Shown here piece by piece: positions 54,387 through 63,813 of a stretch of 64,000 nt of DNA. Numbering within the stretch: position 1 is the first letter of the stretch; every line of letters begins with the position of its first letter. The DNA is taken from contig NZ_BPRE01000001.1 in assembly GCF_022179765.1 (NCBI RefSeq), forward strand, positions 62,001 to 126,000, read 5' to 3'. Position numbers and translations under genes: made by a program. The notes under the pieces were generated by a model. The model had not been told where the DNA came from and did no database searches. It saw only the letters and a program-made list of their open reading frames with translations. This stretch comes from Methylorubrum suomiense. Its GTDB lineage: Bacteria > Pseudomonadota > Alphaproteobacteria > Rhizobiales > Beijerinckiaceae.

Positions 54387-55517
54387 ATGGGGGTTTACCC
54401 GGAGCCGGCGCACCGCGCCGACGACGTGAGCCGACTCGTGCCTTGCGGGTCGCTCGCTGATACTGGCGCCGTCGCGCGTCGCAACGCGTCTCGGGCCGGC
54501 AATGCCGCCCGCCTCTCGCTCGCGGTGTTCGCGGGCCTCCTCTTGCTCTCCGTCCCGCGCGCGGCCGATGCGTCCTTCGAGAGCGAGTCCGCCAGGATGC
54601 CGGCTCCGTCGATTCCGGCCCTGGTGCGGGCCGACCTCCGCCCGGCCGGCGCCGAGCCCGAATGGGGCGGAGCGGCTCTCCTCGACCAGGACGACGCCGT
54701 GACCACGCCGATCCAGCGCATCCAGGGTGCGATGACCGGATCCCGCGAGGGCGAGGACACGGTGCTGCGCTTCGGCGACATGAGCGTTCCGCGCGATCTG
54801 GCGGCGACCATCGTTCGGGCCTCGGAGGCGACCGGCGTGGATCCCGTCTACATGATGGCGCTTGCCGACAAGGAATCGAGCTTCGACACCGACGTGAAGT
54901 CTTCCGCCTCCTCGGCTCAGGGGCTGTTCCAGTTCGTCACCGGCACTTGGCTGGAGATGATCCGCACTTACGGCGCGCGGTACGGACTTGAGACGGAGGC
55001 CGCCGCCGTGAAGGGTCGCGGCGGGGCCATCACCATCGCCGATGCCGGGCTGCGCAAGCGCGTGCTCGACCTACGCAACGATCCCTACGTCGCCGGTTTG
55101 ATGGCGGGCGAACTGATCAAGCGCGACCGCGCCCGCATCGAGGCCCGGATCGGACGCGCCCTCAAGACAACCGAGCTCTACCTCGCTCACTTCCTCGGCA
55201 CGGCGAGCGCCGGCAAGTTCCTCTCGCTCAGCGCCGAGGATCCGGACAAGGTTGCCCAGAAGGTGTTCGGCCGCGCCGCGCGGGCCAACCGCTCGATCTT
55301 CACGGCCAAGGCCGGCGGCAAGCGCCGCAGCCTCACGGTGGCCGAGGTCCACGAGCGGCTCGACGGCATGATCGATCAGCGGATGAACCAGTATCAGGCC
55401 ATCGCCGCCTTGGCCGGCCAGCCGCAGGAAGAGGTGTCCGACACCCCGATCCTTGATGCCCGCCTGCGCCTCGACGGGGTGGTCGCCCCCGCCCTCGCGA
55501 CCCACACGGTGCAGTGA
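54387..55517 (+). CDS. Exported SLT-type lytic transglycosylase domain protein
   Basis: 376 aa. A hydrophobic segment (LSLAVFAGLLLLSV, about 44-57) followed by AADAS indicates an export signal with a long N-region. The transglycosylase core is VDPVYMMALADKESSFDTD with the catalytic Glu at about 163, then SSAQGLFQFVTGTWLEMIRT. The rest (RKRVLDLRNDPYVAGLMAGE; TTELYLAHFLGTASAGKFLS) matches the paralog at 3336-4457, which suggests a duplicated family. Preceded by AAGGAAG 5 bases before the ATG and by a CtrA-type site, so cell-cycle-timed expression is possible. Confidence 0.88.
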   Translation: MGVYPEPAHRADDVSRLVPCGSLADTGAVARRNASRAGNAARLSLAVFAGLLLLSVPRAADASFESESARMPAPSIPALVRADLRPAGAEPEWGGAALLDQDDAVTTPIQRIQGAMTGSREGEDTVLRFGDMSVPRDLAATIVRASEATGVDPVYMMALADKESSFDTDVKSSASSAQGLFQFVTGTWLEMIRTYGARYGLETEAAAVKGRGGAITIADAGLRKRVLDLRNDPYVAGLMAGELIKRDRARIEARIGRALKTTELYLAHFLGTASAGKFLSLSAEDPDKVAQKVFGRAARANRSIFTAKAGGKRRSLTVAEVHERLDGMIDQRMNQYQAIAALAGQPQEEVSDTPILDARLRLDGVVAPALATHTVQ

Positions 55518-55603
55518 TCCCTCGGGCTTCCGGGGGTCGCGCCACGTCCTGCCGAAGCCCGGTGCCCTCCCGGCGTTTCCCGTTGCCGAGAGTGCCGCAG
55601 CGC

Positions 55604-57205
55604 TCAATGTCCGACGGGCGCCTGCCCGCCGGGCTTGGTGCTCTTGAGGAGGAGCGCCAACGGCACCGCCGTCATCGCCATGATCGAGAGCACCTTGAAC
55701 ACGTCGATATAGGCCCAGAGCGCCACCTGGGTCTGGAGCTGCTGGGCGATCCAGGCCAGGGCCTGCCGTTCGGCATCCGGCCCGGCGAAGCCGCGCTGCG
55801 AGAAGTAGGCGGTCGCTTGGCCGAGGGTCTCCCGATAGGCGGGCTCGACCGAGGAGACGTGCTCGCCGAGGCGGCTCTGGTGGAATTGCTGGCGATAGGC
55901 CAGCGTGTTCTGGGCGATGCAGACCCCGATCGAACCGCCGACATTGCGGGCGACGTTGATCAGCGCCGAGGCCTGATCGGTCCGGCCCTTGTCGATGCCC
56001 TGATAGGAGGCCGAGGTGATCGACAGGAAGATCATCGGCAGGCCGATGCCGATATAGATCCGCGACCACATGAAGAATGAGAAGCTCGACTGGCCGTTGA
56101 GCCGGGTGAGGTCGAGCATACCGACGGCGATGACGCAGGCGCCCGTGGCGATCAGCCATTTCGGCTGGATGAAACCGGACAGGCGCCCGGCCACGAACAT
56201 CATCACGACGGTCACCGCCCCGCCGGGACCGAGCACGAGGCCGGACAGGGTCGCGGTGTAGCCGTAGAGCTCCTGGGTGAGCTGGGGCAGGAACTGCGTG
56301 GTCGAAATCAGGATCGCGCCGGTGGCGAGCATCACGAGGAAGCAGGCGCCGAACTGACGCCGTCCGATCAGGCGCAGATCCACCACCGGATTGTCCCGGG
56401 TGAGCAGCCAGGGGATCATCGCCGCGAAGGCGAGGCCGGCGATGAGCGCGAAGGTCACGATCAGGTTCGAGCCGAACCAATCCTTCCGCTGGCCCTCGTC
56501 GAGCACGACCTCCAGCGCCCCGAGAAAGGTCGCGACCAGCAGGAAGCCGACGAGATCGAAGCGCACGCCCTGTTCCCGAAGGCGCCGACGTTCCGCCACC
56601 GCCTTCGGCGGATCCTCGATCACCCAGTACATCAGGCAGAGCGCGCCGAGGCCGATCGGGCCGTTGATGAGGAAGCACCAGTGCCAGGACGCGTTGTCGG
56701 AGAGCCAACCGCCGATGGTCGGCCCGATGGCGGGTGCCACGACGATGGCGACGCCGTAGAGGGCGAAGGCCTGGCCCCGCTTCTCCGGCGGGAACGAGTC
56801 GGCGAGGATCGACTGGGCCAGCGGCGCCATGCCACCGCCGCCGAGGCCCTGGAGCACGCGGAAGAAGAGGAGCGATTCGAGGCTCCAGGCGAAACCGCAC
56901 AGGATCGAGGAGAGCGTGAACACCCCCACGCTCCAGAGGAAGAACGCCTTGCGACCGTAGCGCTTGGCGAGGAAGCTCGATGCGGTGAGCGTGACGGCGT
57001 TGGCCACGAGGTAACTCGTGACGACCCAGGCCGCTTCGTCCGGCCCGACGGCGAGGCCGCCGGAAATGTAGCGGAGCGCCACGTTGGCGATGGTGGTGTC
57101 GAGCACCTCCATGAAGGTCGCGAGCGCCACGACGACCGCGATGATCCACGGATTGTGTCCGCCCGCCGCTGTCGCGGTTCCGTCGGCGGCGGTCGCCGCG
57201 CTCAC
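55604..57205 (-). CDS. emrB: DHA2-family MFS multidrug efflux transporter (EmrB type)
   Basis: 533 aa with about 14 hydrophobic segments, typical of DHA2/EmrB. MEVLDTTIANVALRYISGGL is motif D1-like, SFLAKRYGRKAFFLWSVGVF contains motif A, and VLQGLGGGGMAPLAQSILAD and IGPTIGGWLSD are motifs B/C. It starts with GTG, overlapping the emrA stop by 4 bases (GTGA). With the HlyD-type partner it forms a proton-driven export pair spanning to an outer-membrane channel. The drug range cannot be inferred. Confidence 0.93.
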   Translation of the reverse strand: MSAATAADGTATAAGGHNPWIIAVVVALATFMEVLDTTIANVALRYISGGLAVGPDEAAWVVTSYLVANAVTLTASSFLAKRYGRKAFFLWSVGVFTLSSILCGFAWSLESLLFFRVLQGLGGGGMAPLAQSILADSFPPEKRGQAFALYGVAIVVAPAIGPTIGGWLSDNASWHWCFLINGPIGLGALCLMYWVIEDPPKAVAERRRLREQGVRFDLVGFLLVATFLGALEVVLDEGQRKDWFGSNLIVTFALIAGLAFAAMIPWLLTRDNPVVDLRLIGRRQFGACFLVMLATGAILISTTQFLPQLTQELYGYTATLSGLVLGPGGAVTVVMMFVAGRLSGFIQPKWLIATGACVIAVGMLDLTRLNGQSSFSFFMWSRIYIGIGLPMIFLSITSASYQGIDKGRTDQASALINVARNVGGSIGVCIAQNTLAYRQQFHQSRLGEHVSSVEPAYRETLGQATAYFSQRGFAGPDAERQALAWIAQQLQTQVALWAYIDVFKVLSIMAMTAVPLALLLKSTKPGGQAPVGH

Positions 57206-58392
57206 CGGACCCTCACCGTCGGCACGATCGACATGCCGGGTCCGATGGCCACGTCCTGCGGCCAGTTCTCGACGGTGATCTTGACGGGGATGCGCTGGGT
57301 CACCTTCACGTAGTTGCCGGTGGCGTTCTCCGCCGGCAGCAGGCTGAAGGCGGTGCCGGAGCCGGGCTGCACCGAAGCGACGTGGCCGCTGATCGCGCGG
57401 CCCGGATAGGCGTCGATCTCGATCTCCACCGGCTGACCGGGACGCATGTCGGTGACCTGCGTCTCCTTGAAGTTGGCGACGACCCAGATGTCGTCGGGCA
57501 CGAACATCGACAAACTCTGCCCGGCTTGCGCGTATTGCCCCCTGGCGCCGGTCAGCCGGACGACGCGGCCCGCCTGCGCCGCGGTGAGCGTGGTGTAGCC
57601 GAGGTTCAACGTCGCCTGGGCGCGCTGGGCCTCCGCCTGGGCGAGGCTTGCCTTCGCGCTCGCCTTCTGCGCGTCGAGCGCGCCGATCTGCTTCTGCGCC
57701 GCGACGACGCTGGCCTTGGCGCGGCCGAGATTGGCCTGCTGCTGCTGGAGGTTCGAGGTCGATTGCTGCGATTGCTGGACCGTGCCGGCGCCGCGCTGGG
57801 CGAGCGTGCGGTACCGATCGGCGTCCTCGTTGGCGAACTGAAGCGCGGCCTCGGCCTGATCCACCTGCGCCTTCGCCACGTCGATCTGGGCTCGCTGCGC
57901 CTCCACCTGCGCGTCGATGTTGCGGATCGAGGCCTCCGCCGCCGCGACTTGGGCGTTCGCCTGATCGAGGGCGATGCGATAATCGCGCGGGTCGATCCGG
58001 AACAGGACGTCGCCGGGCACCACGTGCTGGTTGTCGGTGACTGGCACATCGACGACGTAGCCGGAGACCTTGGGGGCCACCGCGAATTGCCGCGCATCGA
58101 CGAAGGCATCGTCGGTCGACTCGTAAGGGTGGATCGCCGAAAGCCAGTAGAGATAGCCCGCCACCCCCAGCACGATCAGGACGATCCCACCGAGGACGAA
58201 CCAGAGCGGATGCCGCCGCAGGATGTTGGGTCGCTTCTCTTCGGGTTCGGTGTCGTCACCCTGAGAGGCGGACGCGTCCTGGGACGCGGCTTCGCCGCTC
58301 TCCTTGAGCGCGCGCGACTCGTCCGAGCCGGGCGCGCGCAGAGTCTCGTCGGTCCGGGCATGGCCGGACGGGGGCTGCCGTTCGTCGAGCAT
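57202..58392 (-). CDS. emrA: HlyD/EmrA-family membrane-fusion protein
   Basis: 396 aa. The N-terminus has an acidic cytoplasmic stretch, then one TM segment (PLWFVLGGIVLIVLGVAGYL). FAVAPKVSGYVVDVPVTDNQ is the first lipoyl half, followed by a long Ala/Gln-rich coiled-coil hairpin (about 125-235) and the returning lipoyl/beta-barrel part (LTAAQAGRVVRLTGARGQYA). It bridges the EmrB transporter to an outer-membrane factor. Its stop overlaps the emrB start. No regulator gene is next to the pair. Confidence 0.93.
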   Translation of the reverse strand: MLDERQPPSGHARTDETLRAPGSDESRALKESGEAASQDASASQGDDTEPEEKRPNILRRHPLWFVLGGIVLIVLGVAGYLYWLSAIHPYESTDDAFVDARQFAVAPKVSGYVVDVPVTDNQHVVPGDVLFRIDPRDYRIALDQANAQVAAAEASIRNIDAQVEAQRAQIDVAKAQVDQAEAALQFANEDADRYRTLAQRGAGTVQQSQQSTSNLQQQQANLGRAKASVVAAQKQIGALDAQKASAKASLAQAEAQRAQATLNLGYTTLTAAQAGRVVRLTGARGQYAQAGQSLSMFVPDDIWVVANFKETQVTDMRPGQPVEIEIDAYPGRAISGHVASVQPGSGTAFSLLPAENATGNYVKVTQRIPVKITVENWPQDVAIGPGMSIVPTVRVR

Positions 58393-58591
58393 CGTTCATG
58401 GAGCCTGCGCGAGGGGCCGACTCGCCCAGGCTCGCGCGAAAGAAAAAAGCCACCCGCCTCACGGGATTAAAATCGAATCCGCCTTCCGGTTCCGCTTCTG
58501 CGATGTCGCGGTGCGGAACGAGGCCGCGCAGGGCAGCGTTCAGCGAAGGCCAATCCCAGGGAACGACCCCGGGAACCATGGAGACGGCGCC

Positions 58592-59227
58592 ATGACCTCC
58601 GGCCCCTCCCCGCTGCCCCCCACCTCGACCTCCGGCGTGCCTCTCGTCGGCACCGCACGCCTCGACGCGATGAGCGCGATGCTCGCCCGCAACTGGTGGC
58701 TGGTGGCCCTGCGCGGGGTGCTGGCGATCCTGTTCGGCGTGGTCGCCTTCGTGGCGCCCGGCGCCTTCGTGCTGTCGCTGGTGCTGTTCTTCTCCGCCTA
58801 CATGGTCGTGGACGGGGCCTTCGCCATCGCCGCCGCGATCCGGGCGGCGCAGCGCCACGAGCGCTACGGCTTCCTGCTGCTCGAAGGTCTCGTCGACATC
58901 GCCGTCGGCGTGGCCGCCTTCCTCGTGCCGGCGGCCGCGGTCTGGGCTTTCGTCTACCTCGTCGCCTTCTGGGCGCTGCTGAGCGGCAGCCTGATGATCG
59001 CGGCGGCGTTTCGCCTGCATCGGCATTACGGGCGCTGGTGGTTCCTCCTCGGCGGAATCGTCTCGGTGCTGTTCGGAATTCTGCTCCTGATCAATCCCGG
59101 AATCTCGGCCCTGGTGCTGACATGGTGGCTCGGCGCCTACGCGTTCGCCTTCGGCGTGGCGTTGCTGATCCTCGCCGTCTCCCTGCGGGGCCGTCACACC
59201 GGATCGGTCGCGCCCGCACGGCCTTGA
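58592..59227 (+). CDS. HdeD-like DUF308 membrane protein
   Basis: 211 aa from MTSGPSPLPP. About six hydrophobic segments come in pairs with the DUF308 repeats: ALRGVLAILFGVVAFVAPGA, LEGLVDIAVGVAAFLVPAAA and LGGIVSVLFGILLLINPGIS, each ending in a Pro-Gly-type turn. HdeD of E. coli protects against acid at high cell density; most homologs are uncharacterised. GGAG lies 8 bases before the ATG. An in-frame upstream extension overlaps the emrA 5' end and is not used. It is divergent from emrAB. Confidence 0.88.
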   Translation: MTSGPSPLPPTSTSGVPLVGTARLDAMSAMLARNWWLVALRGVLAILFGVVAFVAPGAFVLSLVLFFSAYMVVDGAFAIAAAIRAAQRHERYGFLLLEGLVDIAVGVAAFLVPAAAVWAFVYLVAFWALLSGSLMIAAAFRLHRHYGRWWFLLGGIVSVLFGILLLINPGISALVLTWWLGAYAFAFGVALLILAVSLRGRHTGSVAPARP

Positions 59228-59382
59228 CCGGCGGATGACGGCAGCCCGGCGTGTCCTTCCGGCCACCGGGTTCGTTGCTGCGCGGCAGCCGGGGCTTCCC
59301 CCGTAGCCCGAGCCCTCGTCCCTCCGCTAAGGTCGACCTCGGGGTCCTCGATCGGGGGAGTTGCGGGCGTGAACGGGTCTCG

Positions 59383-61905
59383 ATGACGGCACAGGGACCG
59401 GACAGCCCGGACGGCGCGGGACGCGATCGAAACGACGCGCAGGACGCTGCCCGCGAGGCGGCGCGGACCGCGGGTCTGCTGGCACGCCAGCTCGGTCGTC
59501 TCGCGGGCAGTGCCGGCCGCAGCCTCTGGCGGCAGAGCCGGGACGCGGCGCGAAAGGCCGGTACGGCCGCCGGATCCGCGGCGGACGCCGCCGCGCCGAT
59601 CTTCCGCCGCGACGGCAGCCCGGCCCGGACACGAGCCCCGGAGGAGATGCCGGCGCGAAGGCAGGCGCCGACCCCGGCCCCCGATTCCGGATCGCCTGCG
59701 GCCCGCTCCGGGCTCATCGGTCGCCTGCGTCGCCGCCCCCTGATCGCCGTGGCCCTGGTCGCCCTCCTGCTGCCCATCGCGGTGCTGGCGGCCTATGTCC
59801 TGGCCGCCTTCGCGACGCTGCCGCCCCTGGGCGGCGTCGTCCCCGAGGCCGGGCAGAGGGCCCTGGTGGTCGAAGCCGATGATGGCCGCACCTTCGCCAC
59901 CCGCGGCGTCTTTCAGGGCGAGAAGCTGACCGAGAAGACCCTGCCGCCCCGGCTCGCCGAGGCGATCGTGGCGATCGAGGACCGGCGCTTCTACAGCCAT
60001 TGGGGCATCGACCTGCGCGGATTGATGCGCGCGCTGTGGCGCAACGCCGCCGGTGGCGGCGTGCGCGAGGGCGGCTCGACCATCACCCAGCAATATGCCC
60101 GTCTCACCTCGCTCAATCAGGAGAAGACGCTCCGGCGCAAGATCCAGGAGGCGTTCCTGGCGCTGCGCCTGGAAAGCACGATGTCGAAGCCGGAGATCCT
60201 GGTCGGCTACCTCAACACCGCCTATTTCGGCGCGGGCGCCTACGGGGCGGATGCCGCGGCCCGGCGCTATTTCGGGCACGGCGCGCAGGGGCTGACCCTG
60301 CCGGAGGCCGCGATGCTGGCGGGTCTCGTGCGCGCGCCCTCGCAGCTCGCACCGACCCGGAATTTCGGCGGCGCCAAGGAGCGGGCCGACCTCGTGCTCC
60401 AGGCGATGGTCGAGACCGGCGCGATCAGCCAGGCCGAGGCCGACAAGGCGCGCAAGGAGAAGCTCACCCTCCACACGCCCTCCGAGACGCCGCCCGGCGC
60501 CAATTACTATCTCGACGCGCTTCAGGCCGACGTGCGGCGCCTGACGCAGGAGCCCGGCGACATCACCGTGCGCTCGACCCTCAATCTTGACCTCCAGAGT
60601 CTGGCCGAGGGCGTGCTCGCCCGTCGCCTCGATGCGGAAGGAGCCAAGAAGAAGGTCGGCCAGGGCGCGCTGGTGGCGCTCGCCCCCGACGGGGCGGTGC
60701 TCGCCATGGTGGGGGGGCGCGACTACGAGGACAGCCAGTTCAACCGCGCGACCCAGGCCAAGCGGCAGGCGGGTTCGCTCTTCAAGCTGTTCGTCTATCT
60801 CGCGGCCTATCAGAAGGGCTACTTCCCCGACAGCGTGCTGGTCGACCGCCCGACCCAGATCGGCGAGTGGGAACCGCAGAATTCCAACAACCGCTTCCGG
60901 GGGGCGCTGCCGCTGCGCTCGGCCTTCGCGCTCTCAGTCAACACCATCGCGGCCCAGCTCGGCGACGAGGTCGGCATGCCGGCGGTCATCGCCGAGGCCC
61001 GCCGGCTCGGCGTCCAGACCGAACTGCCCAACGTTCCGAGCCTCGCCCTCGGCTCGGCGGACGTGACCCTCATCGATATGACCCGCGCCTATGCCGGGGT
61101 GTTGGGACCGGGCGTGCCGGTCGAGCCCTATCTCGTGCGCGCGATCAAGGGCGGCGTCCCGCAGCCGCTCTACCAGCGCAGCCCGCCGAAGCCGGGCGCG
61201 GCGATGGACGCGCAGGTGCAGACCATGATCCTCGACTCGCTCCAGGCGGTGGTGGATTCGGGCACGGGCAAGGCCGCGCGGGTCTCCGGCGTCGCGGTGG
61301 GCGGCAAGACCGGCACCAGCCAGGATTTCCGCGATGCGTGGTTCGTCGGGCTGACGCCGGACATGATCGTCGGTGTCTGGGTCGGCAACGACGACAATGC
61401 GCCGATGAACAAGGTGACCGGCGGCGACATCCCGGCCCGCGTCTTCCACGATTTCGTCGAGCGGGCCCAGAAGGTGCTCAAGGGTCGCAAGCGCCCGGCC
61501 CCCTCGGCGGCGCGCGCCGAGACCGTGCCGGCGACCGCCGTCGCCCCGGCACCTGCTCCCCCCCTGCCGCCCGCCCCGATCCCGAATGCCGGCGGCGAGG
61601 TGCGCGGCGTGCCCGAAGTGGTCAACACGGGCACCCTCTCGATTCGCGGCCGCACGGTGCGCCTCCTCGGCGTCGTCGGCGAAGGCGGGGCGCTGGCCCG
61701 CCAACTCGCCCGATACCTGAGGCGACGCGAGGTGGTCTGTTCGGGAGAGGCCGAGATGCGCTGCCGCCTCGACGGCGACGACCTCGCCGCCCTGATCGTC
61801 ACCGCCGGCGGGGCACGGGCGACCGAGGACGCGCCTCCCGACCTCATCGAGGCCGAGGATCAGGCCCGCGCCGAGCGGGCGGGCTTGTGGCAGCGGGAGC
61901 GCTGA
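59383..61905 (+). CDS. Class A penicillin-binding protein with C-terminal degenerate SNase-like domain
   Basis: 840 aa from MTAQGPDSPD. An Arg/Ala-rich cytoplasmic part of about 120 residues precedes one TM segment (LIAVALVALLLPIAVLAAYV). The GT51 transglycosylase has EDRRFYSHWGIDLRGLMRA (catalytic Glu near 200) and GGSTITQQYAR. The transpeptidase has GSLFKLF (Ser near 465), SVN and GGKTGTSQ (near 641). After a Pro/Ala linker, residues about 745-840 resemble a staphylococcal-nuclease fold: TLSIRGRTVRLLGV and a final EAEDQARAERAGLW, the nuclease family's typical end. The catalytic Asp/Glu positions are lost. It makes and crosslinks peptidoglycan; the tail's role is unknown. Confidence 0.9.
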   Translation: MTAQGPDSPDGAGRDRNDAQDAAREAARTAGLLARQLGRLAGSAGRSLWRQSRDAARKAGTAAGSAADAAAPIFRRDGSPARTRAPEEMPARRQAPTPAPDSGSPAARSGLIGRLRRRPLIAVALVALLLPIAVLAAYVLAAFATLPPLGGVVPEAGQRALVVEADDGRTFATRGVFQGEKLTEKTLPPRLAEAIVAIEDRRFYSHWGIDLRGLMRALWRNAAGGGVREGGSTITQQYARLTSLNQEKTLRRKIQEAFLALRLESTMSKPEILVGYLNTAYFGAGAYGADAAARRYFGHGAQGLTLPEAAMLAGLVRAPSQLAPTRNFGGAKERADLVLQAMVETGAISQAEADKARKEKLTLHTPSETPPGANYYLDALQADVRRLTQEPGDITVRSTLNLDLQSLAEGVLARRLDAEGAKKKVGQGALVALAPDGAVLAMVGGRDYEDSQFNRATQAKRQAGSLFKLFVYLAAYQKGYFPDSVLVDRPTQIGEWEPQNSNNRFRGALPLRSAFALSVNTIAAQLGDEVGMPAVIAEARRLGVQTELPNVPSLALGSADVTLIDMTRAYAGVLGPGVPVEPYLVRAIKGGVPQPLYQRSPPKPGAAMDAQVQTMILDSLQAVVDSGTGKAARVSGVAVGGKTGTSQDFRDAWFVGLTPDMIVGVWVGNDDNAPMNKVTGGDIPARVFHDFVERAQKVLKGRKRPAPSAARAETVPATAVAPAPAPPLPPAPIPNAGGEVRGVPEVVNTGTLSIRGRTVRLLGVVGEGGALARQLARYLRRREVVCSGEAEMRCRLDGDDLAALIVTAGGARATEDAPPDLIEAEDQARAERAGLWQRER

Positions 61906-62029
61906 GGGCGCCCGCGCCGAGACCGTGGAAACCGCCGTCGCGGCCTCGGCACCGTGAGCCGGCCTAAGCCGAAATTAACTTACATCAATCAGCGTATGCC
62001 CGGACTGAGCAAAACCCGAGGCAGAGAAA

Positions 62030-63727
62030 GTGACGATCGTCGCCGATACCCGCATCCTCCTGAAGGTCGTCCTGCCGTTCGGCTTCCTCGTCGCGACATC
62101 GATCGGATCCGTGATCGTCGCCGGTCAGACCCTGGATACCGTCGTCGATCGGATCCGCCACCTCACCGATGTTCAGGCCGTGCGCCAGGAGAACATCCTG
62201 CGGACTCAGATCACCCTCGCCGAGGCGACGATTCAGAACCGCAACATCATCATCGAGACCGATTTCGAGAAGAAGGGCGACCACAAGGTCCGCCAGGAGA
62301 AGGCGATCCAGGCAGCCTATGCCGCAATCGACCGGCTGATCGAGCTCTCGGATGATTCGGAGCGCCGTGCGTACAACCAAGAGATGCGCCGGTCGGCCCA
62401 GACCTTCTTTGAAATCCTCATGCGCTCGACCGAGCTCGGCCTGCGCTACGACAGTCTCGGCGCGACGAAAGTGGCGCAGGAAGAGGGTGCGCCGGTCCGC
62501 GCCCAACTGCGGCAACTGATCGACGATCATATCGCCCGGATCGATCGCGAGATGCAGGCCGAAAAGCAGGCCGTCATCGACGAGACGTCGAGCGCCCGGA
62601 CGATTCAGATCGTCGGCTCGACTTTGGCGCTGCTCCTGGCGCTCGCCCTCGCGGCGGCCATCGTCGTGTTCGGCATCACCCGCCCCCTCGCACGGCTCGT
62701 CGCCGTCCTGCGCCGGATGGCCGAGGGGGAGATCGAGGCGAATATCCCGGAAGCGCGACGGGGCGACGAGATCGGTCAGGTCGGCCGCGCCGTCGAGCGG
62801 ATCAAGGACATGGTCGCCCGTAAGGCCGCCGAGGAGGCCGAGCGGCGCCAGATCGCCGATACGGCGGCGGCGGAGGCGCGGCGGCGCACGATGATCGAGT
62901 TGGCGGACCGGTTCGAGCAGGCCGTCGGCGGCATCGTCGGCATCGTGTCGGATTCTGCCACCGAGCTTCAGGCCACCGCCTCGACCATGAATGCGACGGC
63001 GACCGAGACCGCGAGCCAGGCCGGCACCGTCGCCGCGGCCGCCGAGGAGGCGGCTGCCAACGTCAACACCGTCGCGGCGGCGGCGGAGGAACTCGGCGCA
63101 TCGGTGGAGGAGATCGGCCGGCAGGCGTCGAGTTCCGCCGCACTGGCACAGGCGGCGGTCACCGCGTCCGGCGACACCTCGGCCATGGTGCACGAACTCG
63201 ACGGGGCGGTGGCGCGCATCGGCGACGTGGTCGGCCTGATCTCGTCCATCGCCGGACAGACCAATCTGCTGGCGCTGAACGCCACCATCGAGGCGGCGCG
63301 GGCCGGGGAGTCCGGGCGCGGCTTCGCGGTCGTCGCGGCGGAGGTGAAGGAACTCGCCGGCCAGACCGCGCGGGCGACGGAGGAGATCGCCCAGCAGATC
63401 GGTCGCATCCAGAGCGCGACCGGTCAGGCGGTCTCGGCGATCGGCGGCATCACCACCCGCATCCGCGACATCGACAATGTGGCCGCCGGCATCGCGGCGG
63501 CGGTCGAGCAACAGGGCGCGGCGACGCGGGAGATCGTCCGCAACGTGGCCCAGGCCTCCGCGGGCGCCTCCGCGGTGACCGGCAACATCGCGGGCGTCGC
63601 GGGTGCGGCGGAAGAGACCGGTGCGGCGGCGATGCAGGTGCTCGGCGCGGCGGGCGAACTCTCGCGCCAGTCCGAGCAGCTGCGCGGCGAGGTCGCCCGC
63701 TTCCTCGCCACGGTGCGGGCGGCCTGA
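62030..63727 (+). CDS. Methyl-accepting chemotaxis protein
   Basis: 565 aa from a GTG start; an ATG at 61995 is in another frame. TM1 is about residues 8-30. A periplasmic four-helix-type sensor domain of about 170 residues follows with no recognisable ligand motif. TM2 is [20 protein letters not shown] (about 197-220), then HAMP ([20 protein letters not shown]). The signalling hairpin tip is [20 protein letters not shown], flanked by [20 protein letters not shown]. The receptor would relay to CheA/CheW encoded elsewhere. No C-terminal CheR-tether pentapeptide is present. Confidence 0.93.
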   Translation: MTIVADTRILLKVVLPFGFLVATSIGSVIVAGQTLDTVVDRIRHLTDVQAVRQENILRTQITLAEATIQNRNIIIETDFEKKGDHKVRQEKAIQAAYAAIDRLIELSDDSERRAYNQEMRRSAQTFFEILMRSTELGLRYDSLGATKVAQEEGAPVRAQLRQLIDDHIARIDREMQAEKQAVIDETSSARTIQIVGSTLALLLALALAAAIVVFGITRPLARLVAVLRRMAEGEIEANIPEARRGDEIGQVGRAVERIKDMVARKAAEEAERRQIADTAAAEARRRTMIELADRFEQAVGGIVGIVSDSATELQATASTMNATATETASQAGTVAAAAEEAAANVNTVAAAAEELGASVEEIGRQASSSAALAQAAVTASGDTSAMVHELDGAVARIGDVVGLISSIAGQTNLLALNATIEAARAGESGRGFAVVAAEVKELAGQTARATEEIAQQIGRIQSATGQAVSAIGGITTRIRDIDNVAAGIAAAVEQQGAATREIVRNVAQASAGASAVTGNIAGVAGAAEETGAAAMQVLGAAGELSRQSEQLRGEVARFLATVRAA

Positions 63728-63813
63728 CCGCCGCGCCGTCCTCCCCCCGAGGGACATTGCTTGTGACCGTCCGACCGCTCCCGAAAGCCGGGGCCGCCTT
63801 TCGCGTTGATCGT

